Below are positions 26,729 through 34,769 of a stretch of DNA of 42,776 nucleotides, in pieces. How positions within the stretch are numbered: position 1 is the stretch's first letter; each line of letters begins with the position of its first letter. The position numbers were made by a program, and so were the translations under genes. The notes under the pieces were generated by a model, which did no database searches, had not been told where the DNA came from, and saw only the letters and a program-made list of their open reading frames with translations. This DNA is from Alterluteimonas quercicellularis (lineage in GTDB: Bacteria; Pseudomonadota; Gammaproteobacteria; Xanthomonadales; Xanthomonadaceae), in assembly GCF_021191635.1 (NCBI RefSeq), contig NZ_JAIWPR010000003.1, forward strand, positions 1 to 42,776, given 5' to 3'.

Positions 26729-28882
26729 AACGCATCCAATCGCGCGCTGGTGCCGAGCGCGCTCGCGATCGCGCTGCTGGCGACGCCGGCATTCGCGCAG
26801 ACCGCCGGCGACACCGAGCCGCCGCCGCAGCAGGCCGATCCCCAGCCGCAGGCGCAGGACCTGGACACGGTGCTGGTCGTGGGCCAGCGCGCCAGCCGCG
26901 TCAGCAACGGCGCCACCAACCTCGACCTGGACATCAAGGAGACCCCGCAGTCGATCAGCGTGGTGGGCCAGGAGCAGATGCAGCAGTTCGGCGCCGACAG
27001 CCTCGACGACGCGCTGCGCCTGGCCACCGGCATCCAGGTCGAGAAGGTCTCGACCAACCAGACCCAGTACCTCGCGCGCGGCTTCGAGATCAAGAACACC
27101 CAGATCGACGGCGTCGGCCTGCCGAACGGCTGGGGCGTGGTCACCAACGCGATGGACGCCTTCGGCTTCGAGAAGCTGGAGGTGATCCGCGGCGCGAACG
27201 GCCTGCTGACCGGCGTGGGCAACGCCTCGGGCACGATCAACTACGTGCGCAAGCGCCCGACCAACGACACCCAGGGGCAGGCCGGCATCGCCTTCGGCTC
27301 GCACGGGCGCCGCCGGGTCGAAGCGGACTACTCCACGCCGTTCACCGGGAACGGTACCTGGGCCGGCCGGATCATGGCCGCGCGCGAGGAGAGCGATTCC
27401 TACCTGCGCGACTTCGAGAGCGACCGCAGCTACCTCTACGGCGTGGTCGACGGCCAGGTCGGCGAGAACGGCACGCTGGCCTTCGGCTACTCCTGGCAGC
27501 AGGCGGATACCCAAGGCAACATGTGGGGCGCGCTGAGCTTCATCGACACCGGCGGCAACCAGCTCGAGTGGGACCGCAGCGCCTCGACCACGCAGGACTG
27601 GACCTTCTGGAACTCGACCACCCAGGCCGGGTTCGTCGACTACACCCACCAGCTCGGCGACCACTGGCAGGCGAAGGTCTCGTACAACTACCGCGTCTAC
27701 GAACACGATTCGCAGCTGTTCATGGGCTACTCGCTGTTCGGGCTGGACGCGCAGACCGGCGAAGGCCTCTATGGCTGGGCCTACAAGAGCCCGTACGAGA
27801 CCAAGGCGCACCTGGGCGACGTCAGCCTCAGCGGCCGGTTCACGCTGTTCGGCCGCGAACAGGAAGCGATGCTGGGCGCGAGTGCGGCCAGGAGCCGGGG
27901 GACCGACTGGTACCACCCGACCGACACCACCAATCCGCAGATCTTCGGTGCCTTGCCGGGCTTCCCCTATGCCGGCGACGCGATCCCCGAGCCGGTCTGG
28001 GGCGCGCGCGCGCTCTACACCACGCTGAACCAGCGCATGGCCCGCGTGTTCGGCGCGACCCGCATCGCGTTCACCGACCGCTTCAAGACCGTGCTCGGCT
28101 TCAACTGGGCGCAGTACCAGCGCGACACCACCGACAACGCCGGCGGCGCCTCCGACAACACCGACCGCAACCTCGCGCCCTACGCCGGCGCGACCTTCGA
28201 CTTCACCGACCGCATCACCGGCTACGCCAACTACTCCTACATCTTCCAGCCGCAGGACGAGGTCGACTACGACCGCAACTACTTCGACCCGAGCAAGGGC
28301 ACGAACTACGAGGTCGGCGTCAAGGCCGAATGGCTGGACCGCCGCCTGCTGACCACGCTGGCCTGGTTCAGCGCCGAGCAGGAAGGGCTCGCCACCTACG
28401 TCGGCACGCGCTTCATGGACGGCTACGCCTACGGCTACTCCAGGCCCGTGGACATCGACTCGCAGGGCTTCGAGTTCGAAGCGTCCGGCAGGATCGGCGA
28501 GCACACCGACCTGCTGCTGGGCTACACCCAGCTGTCGATGGACGGCGAGGACGGCAGCGACACCTACCGCTGGGTCCCGCGCCGCACCGCGAACCTGCTG
28601 CTCAGCACGCGCCTGCCCGGCAACCCCGCGTTCTCGTTCGGCGTGGGCGGCCGCTGGCAGGGCCGCATCTCCAACTTCGAGAGCTACGTGACCAGCGCGC
28701 CGGTGCGCCAGGGCGGCTACACCCTGCTCAACGCCTTCGCCGCCTGGGACATCGCCCCGGACCTCACGTTGCGCGCCAACATCAACAACATCACCGACAA
28801 GAAGTACATCCACAGCCTGTACTCGGTCAGCTACTACGGCGCGCCGCGCGAGTACGCGCTCAGCCTGGACTGGCGCTTCTGA
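26693..28882 (+). CDS. TonB-dependent siderophore-type outer-membrane receptor
   Basis: The 729-residue product has a signal peptide ending ATPAFAQ (about residue 36), a Pro/Gln-rich linker and a TonB box (LDTVLVVG, 57-64). A plug domain follows (KETPQSISVVGQEQMQQFG ... GFEKLEVIRGANGLL), then a beta barrel ending in ALSLDWRF with terminal Phe. The plug wording is typical of ferric-siderophore receptors of the FhuE/FoxA/FpvA type. GTG 26693 has GGAGAGG five bases upstream; ATG 26708 and 26723 are in-frame alternatives within a 15-base repeat, and 26723 would give a shorter, conventional signal peptide. No Fur box was recognised upstream. It follows argE and the MFS gene on the same strand. The ligand is unknown. 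Confidence 0.93.
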   Translation: MKQADMKRADMKNASNRALVPSALAIALLATPAFAQTAGDTEPPPQQADPQPQAQDLDTVLVVGQRASRVSNGATNLDLDIKETPQSISVVGQEQMQQFGADSLDDALRLATGIQVEKVSTNQTQYLARGFEIKNTQIDGVGLPNGWGVVTNAMDAFGFEKLEVIRGANGLLTGVGNASGTINYVRKRPTNDTQGQAGIAFGSHGRRRVEADYSTPFTGNGTWAGRIMAAREESDSYLRDFESDRSYLYGVVDGQVGENGTLAFGYSWQQADTQGNMWGALSFIDTGGNQLEWDRSASTTQDWTFWNSTTQAGFVDYTHQLGDHWQAKVSYNYRVYEHDSQLFMGYSLFGLDAQTGEGLYGWAYKSPYETKAHLGDVSLSGRFTLFGREQEAMLGASAARSRGTDWYHPTDTTNPQIFGALPGFPYAGDAIPEPVWGARALYTTLNQRMARVFGATRIAFTDRFKTVLGFNWAQYQRDTTDNAGGASDNTDRNLAPYAGATFDFTDRITGYANYSYIFQPQDEVDYDRNYFDPSKGTNYEVGVKAEWLDRRLLTTLAWFSAEQEGLATYVGTRFMDGYAYGYSRPVDIDSQGFEFEASGRIGEHTDLLLGYTQLSMDGEDGSDTYRWVPRRTANLLLSTRLPGNPAFSFGVGGRWQGRISNFESYVTSAPVRQGGYTLLNAFAAWDIAPDLTLRANINNITDKKYIHSLYSVSYYGAPREYALSLDWRF

Positions 28883-29059
28883 GGCGGGACGCTTCCCGTC
28901 GAGCAAGCCGAAGCGCAGAGTTTGCCCGGCAGCGGTGGCGCCCCCTCGCACGACGCTTTTCCGCCGGCGCCGGATGACGCGGCGCCGGCCGTCGTTCAAT
29001 CGCATCCGTGCGCGGGGACGCGTTCTTCTTCCGCGCTGGGTCCGGCGGCACCTGGTCGA

Positions 29060-29082
29060 GTCGCGCGCGAGCGCGCTCCTGC
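29060..29082 (-). repeat. Single GTAG-type REP element (GCAG variant)
   Basis: GTCGCGCGCGAGCGCGCTCC and onward is the inverted form of the REP units at 18 kb, with GCAG instead of GTAG at its end. It sits between the convergent receptor and hydrolase genes, a usual REP location. No partner REP was found, although GGGGACGCG seen at 29036 is shared with the interior of the larger elements. Confidence 0.75.
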
Positions 29083-29108
29083 GTCGGAGGGCGCAGGGTC
29101 CGGCCGCT

Positions 29109-30434
29109 CTACGGGACGGCGGTGTCCGCGTCCCCTGCCCAATGCTCCAGGCGCCGCGGCGCATGCCGCACCAGCGCGGGGTGGCGTTCGATCGCACGAT
29201 CGACGTCCGCGGCGTCGCCGTCGCGCACGTGCGCATCCAGGAACGCGAGGACCAGGTCGCCGATCGCCGACAGCGCCGCGGCGCCGTCGATCTCGCCGAC
29301 GCGTTCCTCGCGCTTGGGCCCGTCCAGCAGGGCGACGAGGTCGGTGAACCCCATGTGGCGGGCACCCTGCAGGCGCACGCGCACCACGTCGCCCTCGCGC
29401 CCGGCGTCGCGCCATCGCGCGTAGGCCAGATCGTTCGGGCTGAAGTCCGCGTCGCGCGGCTGGCCTTCGAGCAGGCCGTAGCGCGTCCAGTCGCTGAGCA
29501 TCAGCAGCAGCGGACGCTCCACCGGCCCGTCGTACAGTACGGGGTCGAAGTTCTGTCCGTCGAGGTTGACCGCCGCCCGGCAGGCGTCCACCAATCGGCA
29601 ACTCGTGGCCGAGGTGGCGCCGCCGAAGGACATGCCGGCGAAGGCCAGCCGGCCGCGGTCGGCGCCGGCCAGCACGTCGCGCAGCGGCCCGGGTTCCCGT
29701 CCGTCGGCCAGGGCCCCGGCGACGGCGAGGGTATCGTCGCGCCAGCCGGCGAAGGACCGCCCGATCCGGGTCGCGGGCAGCGCCTCCGCGTAGGTCGGCA
29801 GCGCCTCGCGCAGCGCCTGCGGGTCCGCGCCGCCCGCCAGGACCTTCAGGGCTTCCGCCAGCCGCGGATCGTCGCCCTCGCCGCCGAGCCGGGTCGCGGC
29901 CACGCGCCCGTCCTCCAGGCGGACGTCCGCCGCATCCCCCGGGTGCGCGATCGACACCACGATGTAGCCGTGGCTCGCCAGGCGCGTCGCGAGCGCGGTG
30001 TTCTGTTGCGGATACAGGAAGAAGCCGTGGCTGAACACCACCACGGGGAATCCCCGCGGATGCCGCGCCGGGCGCGCGCCGGGACGCGCGTCCACGCGGA
30101 CGGCCGTCAGCGCCCGCAGGTCGTCCTCGGCGTAGCCGAAGTTGCGGGCGATGGCCGGCAGCGTCGTGGCGGCGGCGTCGCCCTCCAGGTAGGCCGGAGC
30201 CGCGGCGTCGCCGCTGTCCGCGGCCTGCGCCGGGTACCACACGATCGCCGGCAGCCGTCGCGGCCCGCTCGCGGGGTCCGCGGCATCGAGCGGCCGCGAC
30301 GGGTCGACGAACTCCGCCCGGACCACGCCGACCGCGTGCTCGCCGTCGGGGGCGGGCCAATCGGTGGCCGAAGCCGCGGCCGCCGCGACCAGCGCCGCGA
30401 CGGCGATGGCGAGGGACGTGAACGTGTGCCGCAT
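29109..30434 (-). CDS. Secreted alpha/beta hydrolase, PAF-acetylhydrolase/dienelactone-hydrolase-like
   Basis: The 441-residue protein has a signal peptide (about 1-23, ending AAASAT). The alpha/beta hydrolase core has VVVFSHGFFLYPQQN (131-145), SHGYIVVSIAHPGD, nucleophile S269 in AGMSFGGATS, probable acid D292 (NLDGQNF) and H360 (GARHMGF). The SHG...SHGY layout resembles bacterial relatives of platelet-activating-factor acetylhydrolase. It is likely periplasmic or secreted and hydrolyses an ester; substrate unknown. ATG 30434 has AGGAGG ten bases upstream. It lies 114 bases downstream of the PchR-like regulator on the same strand and converges on the receptor gene. Confidence 0.82.
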   Translation of the reverse strand: MRHTFTSLAIAVAALVAAAAASATDWPAPDGEHAVGVVRAEFVDPSRPLDAADPASGPRRLPAIVWYPAQAADSGDAAAPAYLEGDAAATTLPAIARNFGYAEDDLRALTAVRVDARPGARPARHPRGFPVVVFSHGFFLYPQQNTALATRLASHGYIVVSIAHPGDAADVRLEDGRVAATRLGGEGDDPRLAEALKVLAGGADPQALREALPTYAEALPATRIGRSFAGWRDDTLAVAGALADGREPGPLRDVLAGADRGRLAFAGMSFGGATSATSCRLVDACRAAVNLDGQNFDPVLYDGPVERPLLLMLSDWTRYGLLEGQPRDADFSPNDLAYARWRDAGREGDVVRVRLQGARHMGFTDLVALLDGPKREERVGEIDGAAALSAIGDLVLAFLDAHVRDGDAADVDRAIERHPALVRHAPRRLEHWAGDADTAVP

Positions 30435-30547
30435 CTCCGGTATTCCTCCTGCAATCGGTGTTCGTGGAGCGGAACGCGCTCCGCTGTCTTGCGCGGCAGC
30501 GCTCCGGACGGGCGGCCCGGCGCCCGGCCGCTTCGGACGCACGCGTC

Positions 30548-31630
30548 CTAGTTCACCAGCCCGGACGCGCATTCGCGCGGCAACGCCGCGGGCGCGCCCC
30601 GCGTCGCCGTCGCGCGGACCAGGGTCGGGCACGCGCCGAACGCCAGCTTGAACGCGCGGGTGAAGCTGCCCGGGCATTCGTAGCCGCATTCGATCGCGAT
30701 GTCGATCATCGGCATGTCGCTCTTGCTTACCAGCACCAGCGCCTTCGACAGCCTGACCTGCTTGTAGACCTGGCCGACGCTGCCGCGGAACAGCAGCTGG
30801 AACCCGGACTGCAGCTTCTTGATGGTCATGCCGACCGCGGCCGCGAGCTCCGACACGCTCAGCGGCTCGTCGAGGTTCTGCTCGATCACCTGGCGGGCGA
30901 GCTTGACCTTCTCGACATCGGCGCGCGGCAGCACCGGGCCGTCCTCGGCATCGCCGTCGGCATGCGACTGGATCACCGCGCAGACGATCTCGATGGCCTT
31001 GGCGATCAGGTAGAGCCGCCGCAGCTCGCCCTCGTAGGGGCACTCGAACGCCTGGTTCGCCGCGACGCTCGCCGCGCTGCCCAGCGGCACGTGGCGCAGG
31101 CCGGTCGGCGTCCGGTGCAGGATGTAGTCGCGGAAGATCGGCGGCAGCGCCTGGGCATCCAGGCCGAGGACGTCGCGGACGCGGTCGCGCCGCAGGAAGA
31201 TCGAGACCCAGCGCAGGGAGCGGTTGGGCTCGTACACGGTGCGCACGGCGTCGCCGCGCGACAGCCCGTAGAACGTGCAGAAGCCGTGCGCGAGCTCGTC
31301 GTCGGCCGGGTCGTCGCCGGCGGAGATCGTGCTGCGTCCCTCGATCCACGCGCAGAACACCAGGTGGTCGTCATGGCGGTGCAGCCGCGAGAGATGGCGC
31401 GCGGCGCGGAAATCGACGACCGCCATCGACAGGGCGTCGTTGAGCCGGTGGAACACCCAGCCGCCATCGCCCACCGAGGCGTCGTAGCGGTGCCGGAAGC
31501 CGTGCCCGGAGGCAAGCGGCTCGCGCCAGCCCTCGTGGACCGCCGCGCTGCGCCAGCCGGCCAGTTCCGACGGCTGCCCGGCGCAGCCCAGCATTTCTTC
31601 GATGGTGCGGTCGTCGAGGAACATCGGCAT
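30548..31630 (-). CDS. AraC-family regulator, PchR-like
   Basis: The 360-residue protein carries a C-terminal AraC DNA-binding domain: ADVEKVKLARQVIEQNLDEP leads into helix-turn-helix 1 (LSVSELAAAVGMTIKKLQSGF), and helix-turn-helix 2 is around DMPMIDIAIECGYECPGSFTRAFK. The middle has CPYEGELRRLYLIAKAIEI, the linker pattern of PchR/YbtA-type regulators that sense ferric siderophores. The N-terminal sensor has no recognised fold. ATG 31630 was chosen because conserved-looking sequence begins there; ATG 31660 and a longer start are possible and no clear ribosome-binding site decides. It may control the adjacent hydrolase and the nearby receptor, but no binding site was identified. Confidence 0.88.
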   Translation of the reverse strand: MPMFLDDRTIEEMLGCAGQPSELAGWRSAAVHEGWREPLASGHGFRHRYDASVGDGGWVFHRLNDALSMAVVDFRAARHLSRLHRHDDHLVFCAWIEGRSTISAGDDPADDELAHGFCTFYGLSRGDAVRTVYEPNRSLRWVSIFLRRDRVRDVLGLDAQALPPIFRDYILHRTPTGLRHVPLGSAASVAANQAFECPYEGELRRLYLIAKAIEIVCAVIQSHADGDAEDGPVLPRADVEKVKLARQVIEQNLDEPLSVSELAAAVGMTIKKLQSGFQLLFRGSVGQVYKQVRLSKALVLVSKSDMPMIDIAIECGYECPGSFTRAFKLAFGACPTLVRATATRGAPAALPRECASGLVN

Positions 31631-31918
31631 CACCTGAGCGTCTGGCCGATCCGCGGACATCCTGCCCGCGTCGAGCCCGGGGCCGCCCGCATCCGTCGGC
31701 GGCGGAACGTCCGCGGCCGGTCCATGGCACCGGCCAGGACCCACCGCGGACGGCCTGTGTGCGACCTCCGTCGCCGACGCATGCTCCGGGGCGGTTTCGG
31801 CTAAGTCCCCGCCCCGATCGGCATCTTCGTCGCGGTGCCCCGGGGCTACGCTCCCGGGCACTTTCCACCGGCGCCTTGTTCCTTGGCCACCATCTTTTCA
31901 GTCCGCCCCCTCATGAGA

Positions 31919-31936
31919 AGCCGGCCCGGGCCGGCT
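31919..31936. promoter_or_regulatory. Perfect 18-base palindrome
   Basis: AGCCGGCCCGGGCCGGCT reads the same on both strands. It could be a protein-binding site between the divergent regulators or a hairpin element; no T-tract follows, so it is not a standard terminator. Confidence 0.45.
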
Positions 31937-32133
31937 GTCCAGTGGCGGCCCGGCGGGCGTGGTTTTGGATATGTCGTTGTTCCGAAACGAGAAGCCTCCG
32001 GCGCCGCGCAACAACGCGGCGTCCGCGCCGGCGCAAACGCGCGCGCGGAGTGTTGCGGCGTCCGCAATACGCAGCGTCTTCCCGCCGGGGCGCCCCGGCA
32101 CGACGCGGCCGCATCGCCGCCGGGACCGTTGTC

Positions 32134-32165
32134 GTCTCCCGCCGCAGCGGCGAGACTCGGGAGAC
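32134..32165 (+). promoter_or_regulatory. Hairpin immediately upstream of the Lrp-type gene
   Basis: GTCTCCCG (32134-32141) pairs exactly with CGGGAGAC (32158-32165), and GCCGC-AG-CGGC can pair inside. The hairpin ends 21 bases before ATG 32187 and includes the only GGGAGA that could act as a ribosome-binding site, so it could restrain translation. Confidence 0.45.
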
Positions 32166-32186
32166 CCGCCGTGGCCGATGCCCTCC

Positions 32187-32678
32187 ATGCCCCAGAAAGA
32201 CGCCCTCGACCGGATCGACCTGAAGATCCTGCAGGCCCTGCAGGAGGACGCCCAGGTCAAGAACCGCGAACTGGCGGACCGGGTGGCGCTGTCGCCCAGC
32301 GCCTGCCTGCGCCGGATCCGCGACCTGGAGGCGCGCGGGCTGATCACCGGCTACCGTGCCCATGTGGCGATCGACCGCATCCGCACCGCGACCATCGTGA
32401 TCGCGCAGCTGTCGTTCGAGCGGCACTCGGCGGGGCGGTTCGTGGATTTCGACGCCTGGGCCCGGCGCACGCCGGAGATCGTGGAATCGATGCGCATCAG
32501 CGGCCACTACGACTACCTGCTGCGGGCGGTGGTCAGCGACATCCACGACTGGAAGCGGATCATGCGCGAGATGACCGACGGCGACTTCGGCGTGGAGAAG
32601 ATCGTCTCCAGCTTCCTGATGGAGGAGATGAAGGCCTTCGAGGGCTATCCGCTGACGCCGGGCGCCGGCCCGGGCTGA
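32187..32678 (+). CDS. Lrp/AsnC-family transcriptional regulator
   Basis: The 163-residue protein has an N-terminal helix-turn-helix (LDRIDLKILQALQEDAQVKN, then ELADRVALSPSACLRRIRDLEARGLI, about residues 7-50). A C-terminal RAM ligand-binding domain includes SGHYDYLLRAVVSD near residue 110. Members sense amino acids or related metabolites and often control the adjacent operon. It lies 46 bases before the CoA-transferase gene on the same strand, so it probably regulates the CoA-transferase, hydratase and HMG-CoA reductase genes. ATG 32187 gives the usual family N-terminus; ATG 32178 is three codons longer and possible. A hairpin lies just upstream. Confidence 0.93.
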   Translation: MPQKDALDRIDLKILQALQEDAQVKNRELADRVALSPSACLRRIRDLEARGLITGYRAHVAIDRIRTATIVIAQLSFERHSAGRFVDFDAWARRTPEIVESMRISGHYDYLLRAVVSDIHDWKRIMREMTDGDFGVEKIVSSFLMEEMKAFEGYPLTPGAGPG

Positions 32679-32724
32679 TCCCGCCCCCGGCGCCGGGCAC
32701 CCGCGCCGCCCCGGGGCGTGCGCG

Positions 32725-33951
32725 ATGAGCGCGCCCGCCGCCGTGCCGCGGCGCGGCCCGCTGCATGGGCTGGTGGTGCTGGACATCACCCGGGTCGTGG
32801 CCGGCCCGTACTGCTCAATGATCCTGGCCGACCTGGGCGCGCGCGTGATCAAGGTCGAACATCCCGAGGACCCGGACTACGTGCGCGGCTTTCCGCCGCT
32901 GGTGGGCGAGGGCGACGCGCGCTTCAGCGCCTTCTTCGCCCAGTACAACCGGCACAAGGAGGGCATCACCCTCAACCTCAAGCACGAGGAAGGCCGCTCG
33001 CTGCTGAAGCGACTGGTTGCGCGCGCCGACGTGCTGGTGGAGAACTTCCGGCCCGGGACCATGCAGCGCTTCGGCGTCGGCTACGAGGCGCTGCGCGAGG
33101 TCAACCCGCGGCTGGTCTACGCGGCGATCAGCGGCTTCGGGCAGACCGGGCCGAACGCGCTCAAGCCGGGCTTCGACAACAGCGGCCAGGCCACCGGCGG
33201 CCTGTGGTCGATGAACGGCTTCCCCGACCGCCCGCCGGTGCGCGTGGGCACGATCGTCGGCGACGTCTCCGCCACGCTGTTCGCCGCGATCGGCGTGCTC
33301 GCCGCGCTGCGCGAGGCCGAGCGCACCGGGCAGGGGCAGATGGTCGACGTCTCCCAGCAGGATTCGGTGCTGGCGCTGACCGAGAACGCGGTGGTCAAGT
33401 ACACCGTTGACGGCGAGATCGCCGCGCCGCTGGGCAACGACCACCCGTTCGTGCGGCCCTACGGGCAGTTCCCGTGCCGGGACGGCCACGTGTTCTTCGG
33501 CGGCTACAACGACAAGCTGTGGGCGCTGTCGTGCCGGAAGTTCGGCACGCCCGAACTGGTCGCCGACCCGGAGATCGACACCATGGCCAAGCGCTTCGAC
33601 CCGCAGGTGTACGCGCGGCGCGTGGCCCCGGTCGTCGAGGGCTGGTTCCGCGACCGCAGCAAGGCCGAGCTGGAGGCGCTGGCCGGCGACGACATCCCGC
33701 TGTGCGCGGTGAAGAACATCCGCGAAGTGGTCGAGGACCCGCACATCGCCGCGCGCGACATGATCGTGGACGTCGAGTACCCGGAAGGCCGGATCGGCAT
33801 GTTCGGCACGCCGATCAAGCTCTCGCGCACCCAGGCCGACGCCCGCGGGCGGGCGCCGCGGCTGGGCGAGCACAACGCCGGGGTCTACGCCGAGCTGCTG
33901 GGCCTCGGCGCGGACGAACTGCAACGCCTCAGATCGCTGGGCGCGGTGTGA
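32725..33951 (+). CDS. CaiB/BaiF class III CoA-transferase
   Basis: The 408-residue protein is a class III (formyl-CoA transferase type) enzyme that moves CoA between carboxylic acids. It begins GLVVLDITRVVAGPYCSMILADLGARVIKVE, and the catalytic aspartate is D180 in VGTIVGDVSATLFAAIG. NFRPGTMQRFG and GFGQTGP are further family blocks. Substrate cannot be read from sequence. The family includes human SUGCT, which transfers CoA from succinyl-CoA to hydroxymethylglutarate or glutarate. That is suggestive because an HMG-CoA reductase follows two genes later, but this link is inference. It is first of three enzyme genes behind an Lrp-type regulator. Confidence 0.92.
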   Translation: MSAPAAVPRRGPLHGLVVLDITRVVAGPYCSMILADLGARVIKVEHPEDPDYVRGFPPLVGEGDARFSAFFAQYNRHKEGITLNLKHEEGRSLLKRLVARADVLVENFRPGTMQRFGVGYEALREVNPRLVYAAISGFGQTGPNALKPGFDNSGQATGGLWSMNGFPDRPPVRVGTIVGDVSATLFAAIGVLAALREAERTGQGQMVDVSQQDSVLALTENAVVKYTVDGEIAAPLGNDHPFVRPYGQFPCRDGHVFFGGYNDKLWALSCRKFGTPELVADPEIDTMAKRFDPQVYARRVAPVVEGWFRDRSKAELEALAGDDIPLCAVKNIREVVEDPHIAARDMIVDVEYPEGRIGMFGTPIKLSRTQADARGRAPRLGEHNAGVYAELLGLGADELQRLRSLGAV

Positions 33952-33978
33952 CGGCAGCACGCTGATGGGAGCACCTTG

Positions 33979-34743
33979 ATGGGAATCGCCTACGACGTGT
34001 CCGACGGCATCGCGATGGTCCGCTTCGACCGCCCGGACAAGCTCAACGCGCTGACGCTGGCGATGTACCGCGAGCTGGGCGAGGCCTTCGTCGCCGCGCG
34101 CGACGACGCCCGCGTGCGGGTGGTGGTCCTGACCGCCAGCGGCCAGCGCGCGTTCTGCGTCGGCGCCGACCTCGGCGAGTCGATCCCCGCGCTGATGGAG
34201 GACCGGTTCGACATCTCGCAGTGGGACGACGCCCACCTGAAGAACCTGCGGCTCTACAAGCCGGTGCTGTGCGCGATCAACGGCCTGTGCCTGGGCGGCG
34301 GCTTCGAGATCATGCTGGGCACCGACATCCGGATCGCGGCCGAGCACGCGAAGTTCGCGCTGCCGGAACCGTCCCTCGGCATCGTGCCGGCCGGCGGCAC
34401 GCTGGTGCGCCTGGTCCGGCAGATCCCCTACGCGCATGCGATGGAGCTGTTGCTCACCGCCAACGGCTTCAGCGCGCACGACCTGCTCGCCAAGGGCCTG
34501 ATCAACCGCGTGGTGCCGGCCGCCGAGCTGATGCCGCAGACGCTGGCGCTGGCCGAGCGGATCAAGGCGCTCAGCCCCGGCGCGCTGGCGGTGATCAAGG
34601 AATCGGTGCACCGCCTGGTCGACCTGCCGGAGGCCGAGGCCTTCGCCGAGGAGGCGCGGCTCGGCCAGCGCGCCTTCACCAGCGACGACGCGCGGCGCGG
34701 GCTGGCCGCGTTCGCGAAGAAGCGGACGCCGGTCTTCGACTGA
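33979..34743 (+). CDS. Enoyl-CoA hydratase/isomerase (crotonase family)
   Basis: The 254-residue protein has the crotonase fold. FDRPDKLNALT opens it, the first oxyanion block is QRAFCVGADL, the second is AINGLCLGGGFEI, and the region EPSLGIVPAGGTLVRL carries the usual catalytic glutamate position. It hydrates or isomerises an enoyl-CoA. With an HMG-CoA reductase next door, a 3-methylglutaconyl-CoA hydratase role (giving HMG-CoA) is possible but not shown. ATG 33979 is preferred to TTG 33976 because GGGAG lies seven bases upstream. The gene is 27 bases after the CoA-transferase and 26 before the reductase, so all three form one operon. Confidence 0.92.
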   Translation: MGIAYDVSDGIAMVRFDRPDKLNALTLAMYRELGEAFVAARDDARVRVVVLTASGQRAFCVGADLGESIPALMEDRFDISQWDDAHLKNLRLYKPVLCAINGLCLGGGFEIMLGTDIRIAAEHAKFALPEPSLGIVPAGGTLVRLVRQIPYAHAMELLLTANGFSAHDLLAKGLINRVVPAAELMPQTLALAERIKALSPGALAVIKESVHRLVDLPEAEAFAEEARLGQRAFTSDDARRGLAAFAKKRTPVFD

Positions 34744-34769
34744 CCCTCCATCTCCTTTCCAGGACCGCC

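Larger units (their letters stand above)
31631..32186. other. Non-coding stretch between divergent AraC and Lrp genes
   Basis: No protein gene is supported in these 556 bases. It holds a perfect 18-base palindrome (31919-31936) and a hairpin just before the lrp-like start (32134-32165). No promoter is convincing. A moderately less GC-rich patch lies at about 31860-31990. Confidence 0.7.

Noticed and set aside
31959..32186. N-terminal extension of the Lrp-type regulator back to 31959
   Set aside because: The added 76 residues are Arg/Pro-rich, cross a hairpin and are absent from the family's normal N-terminus.
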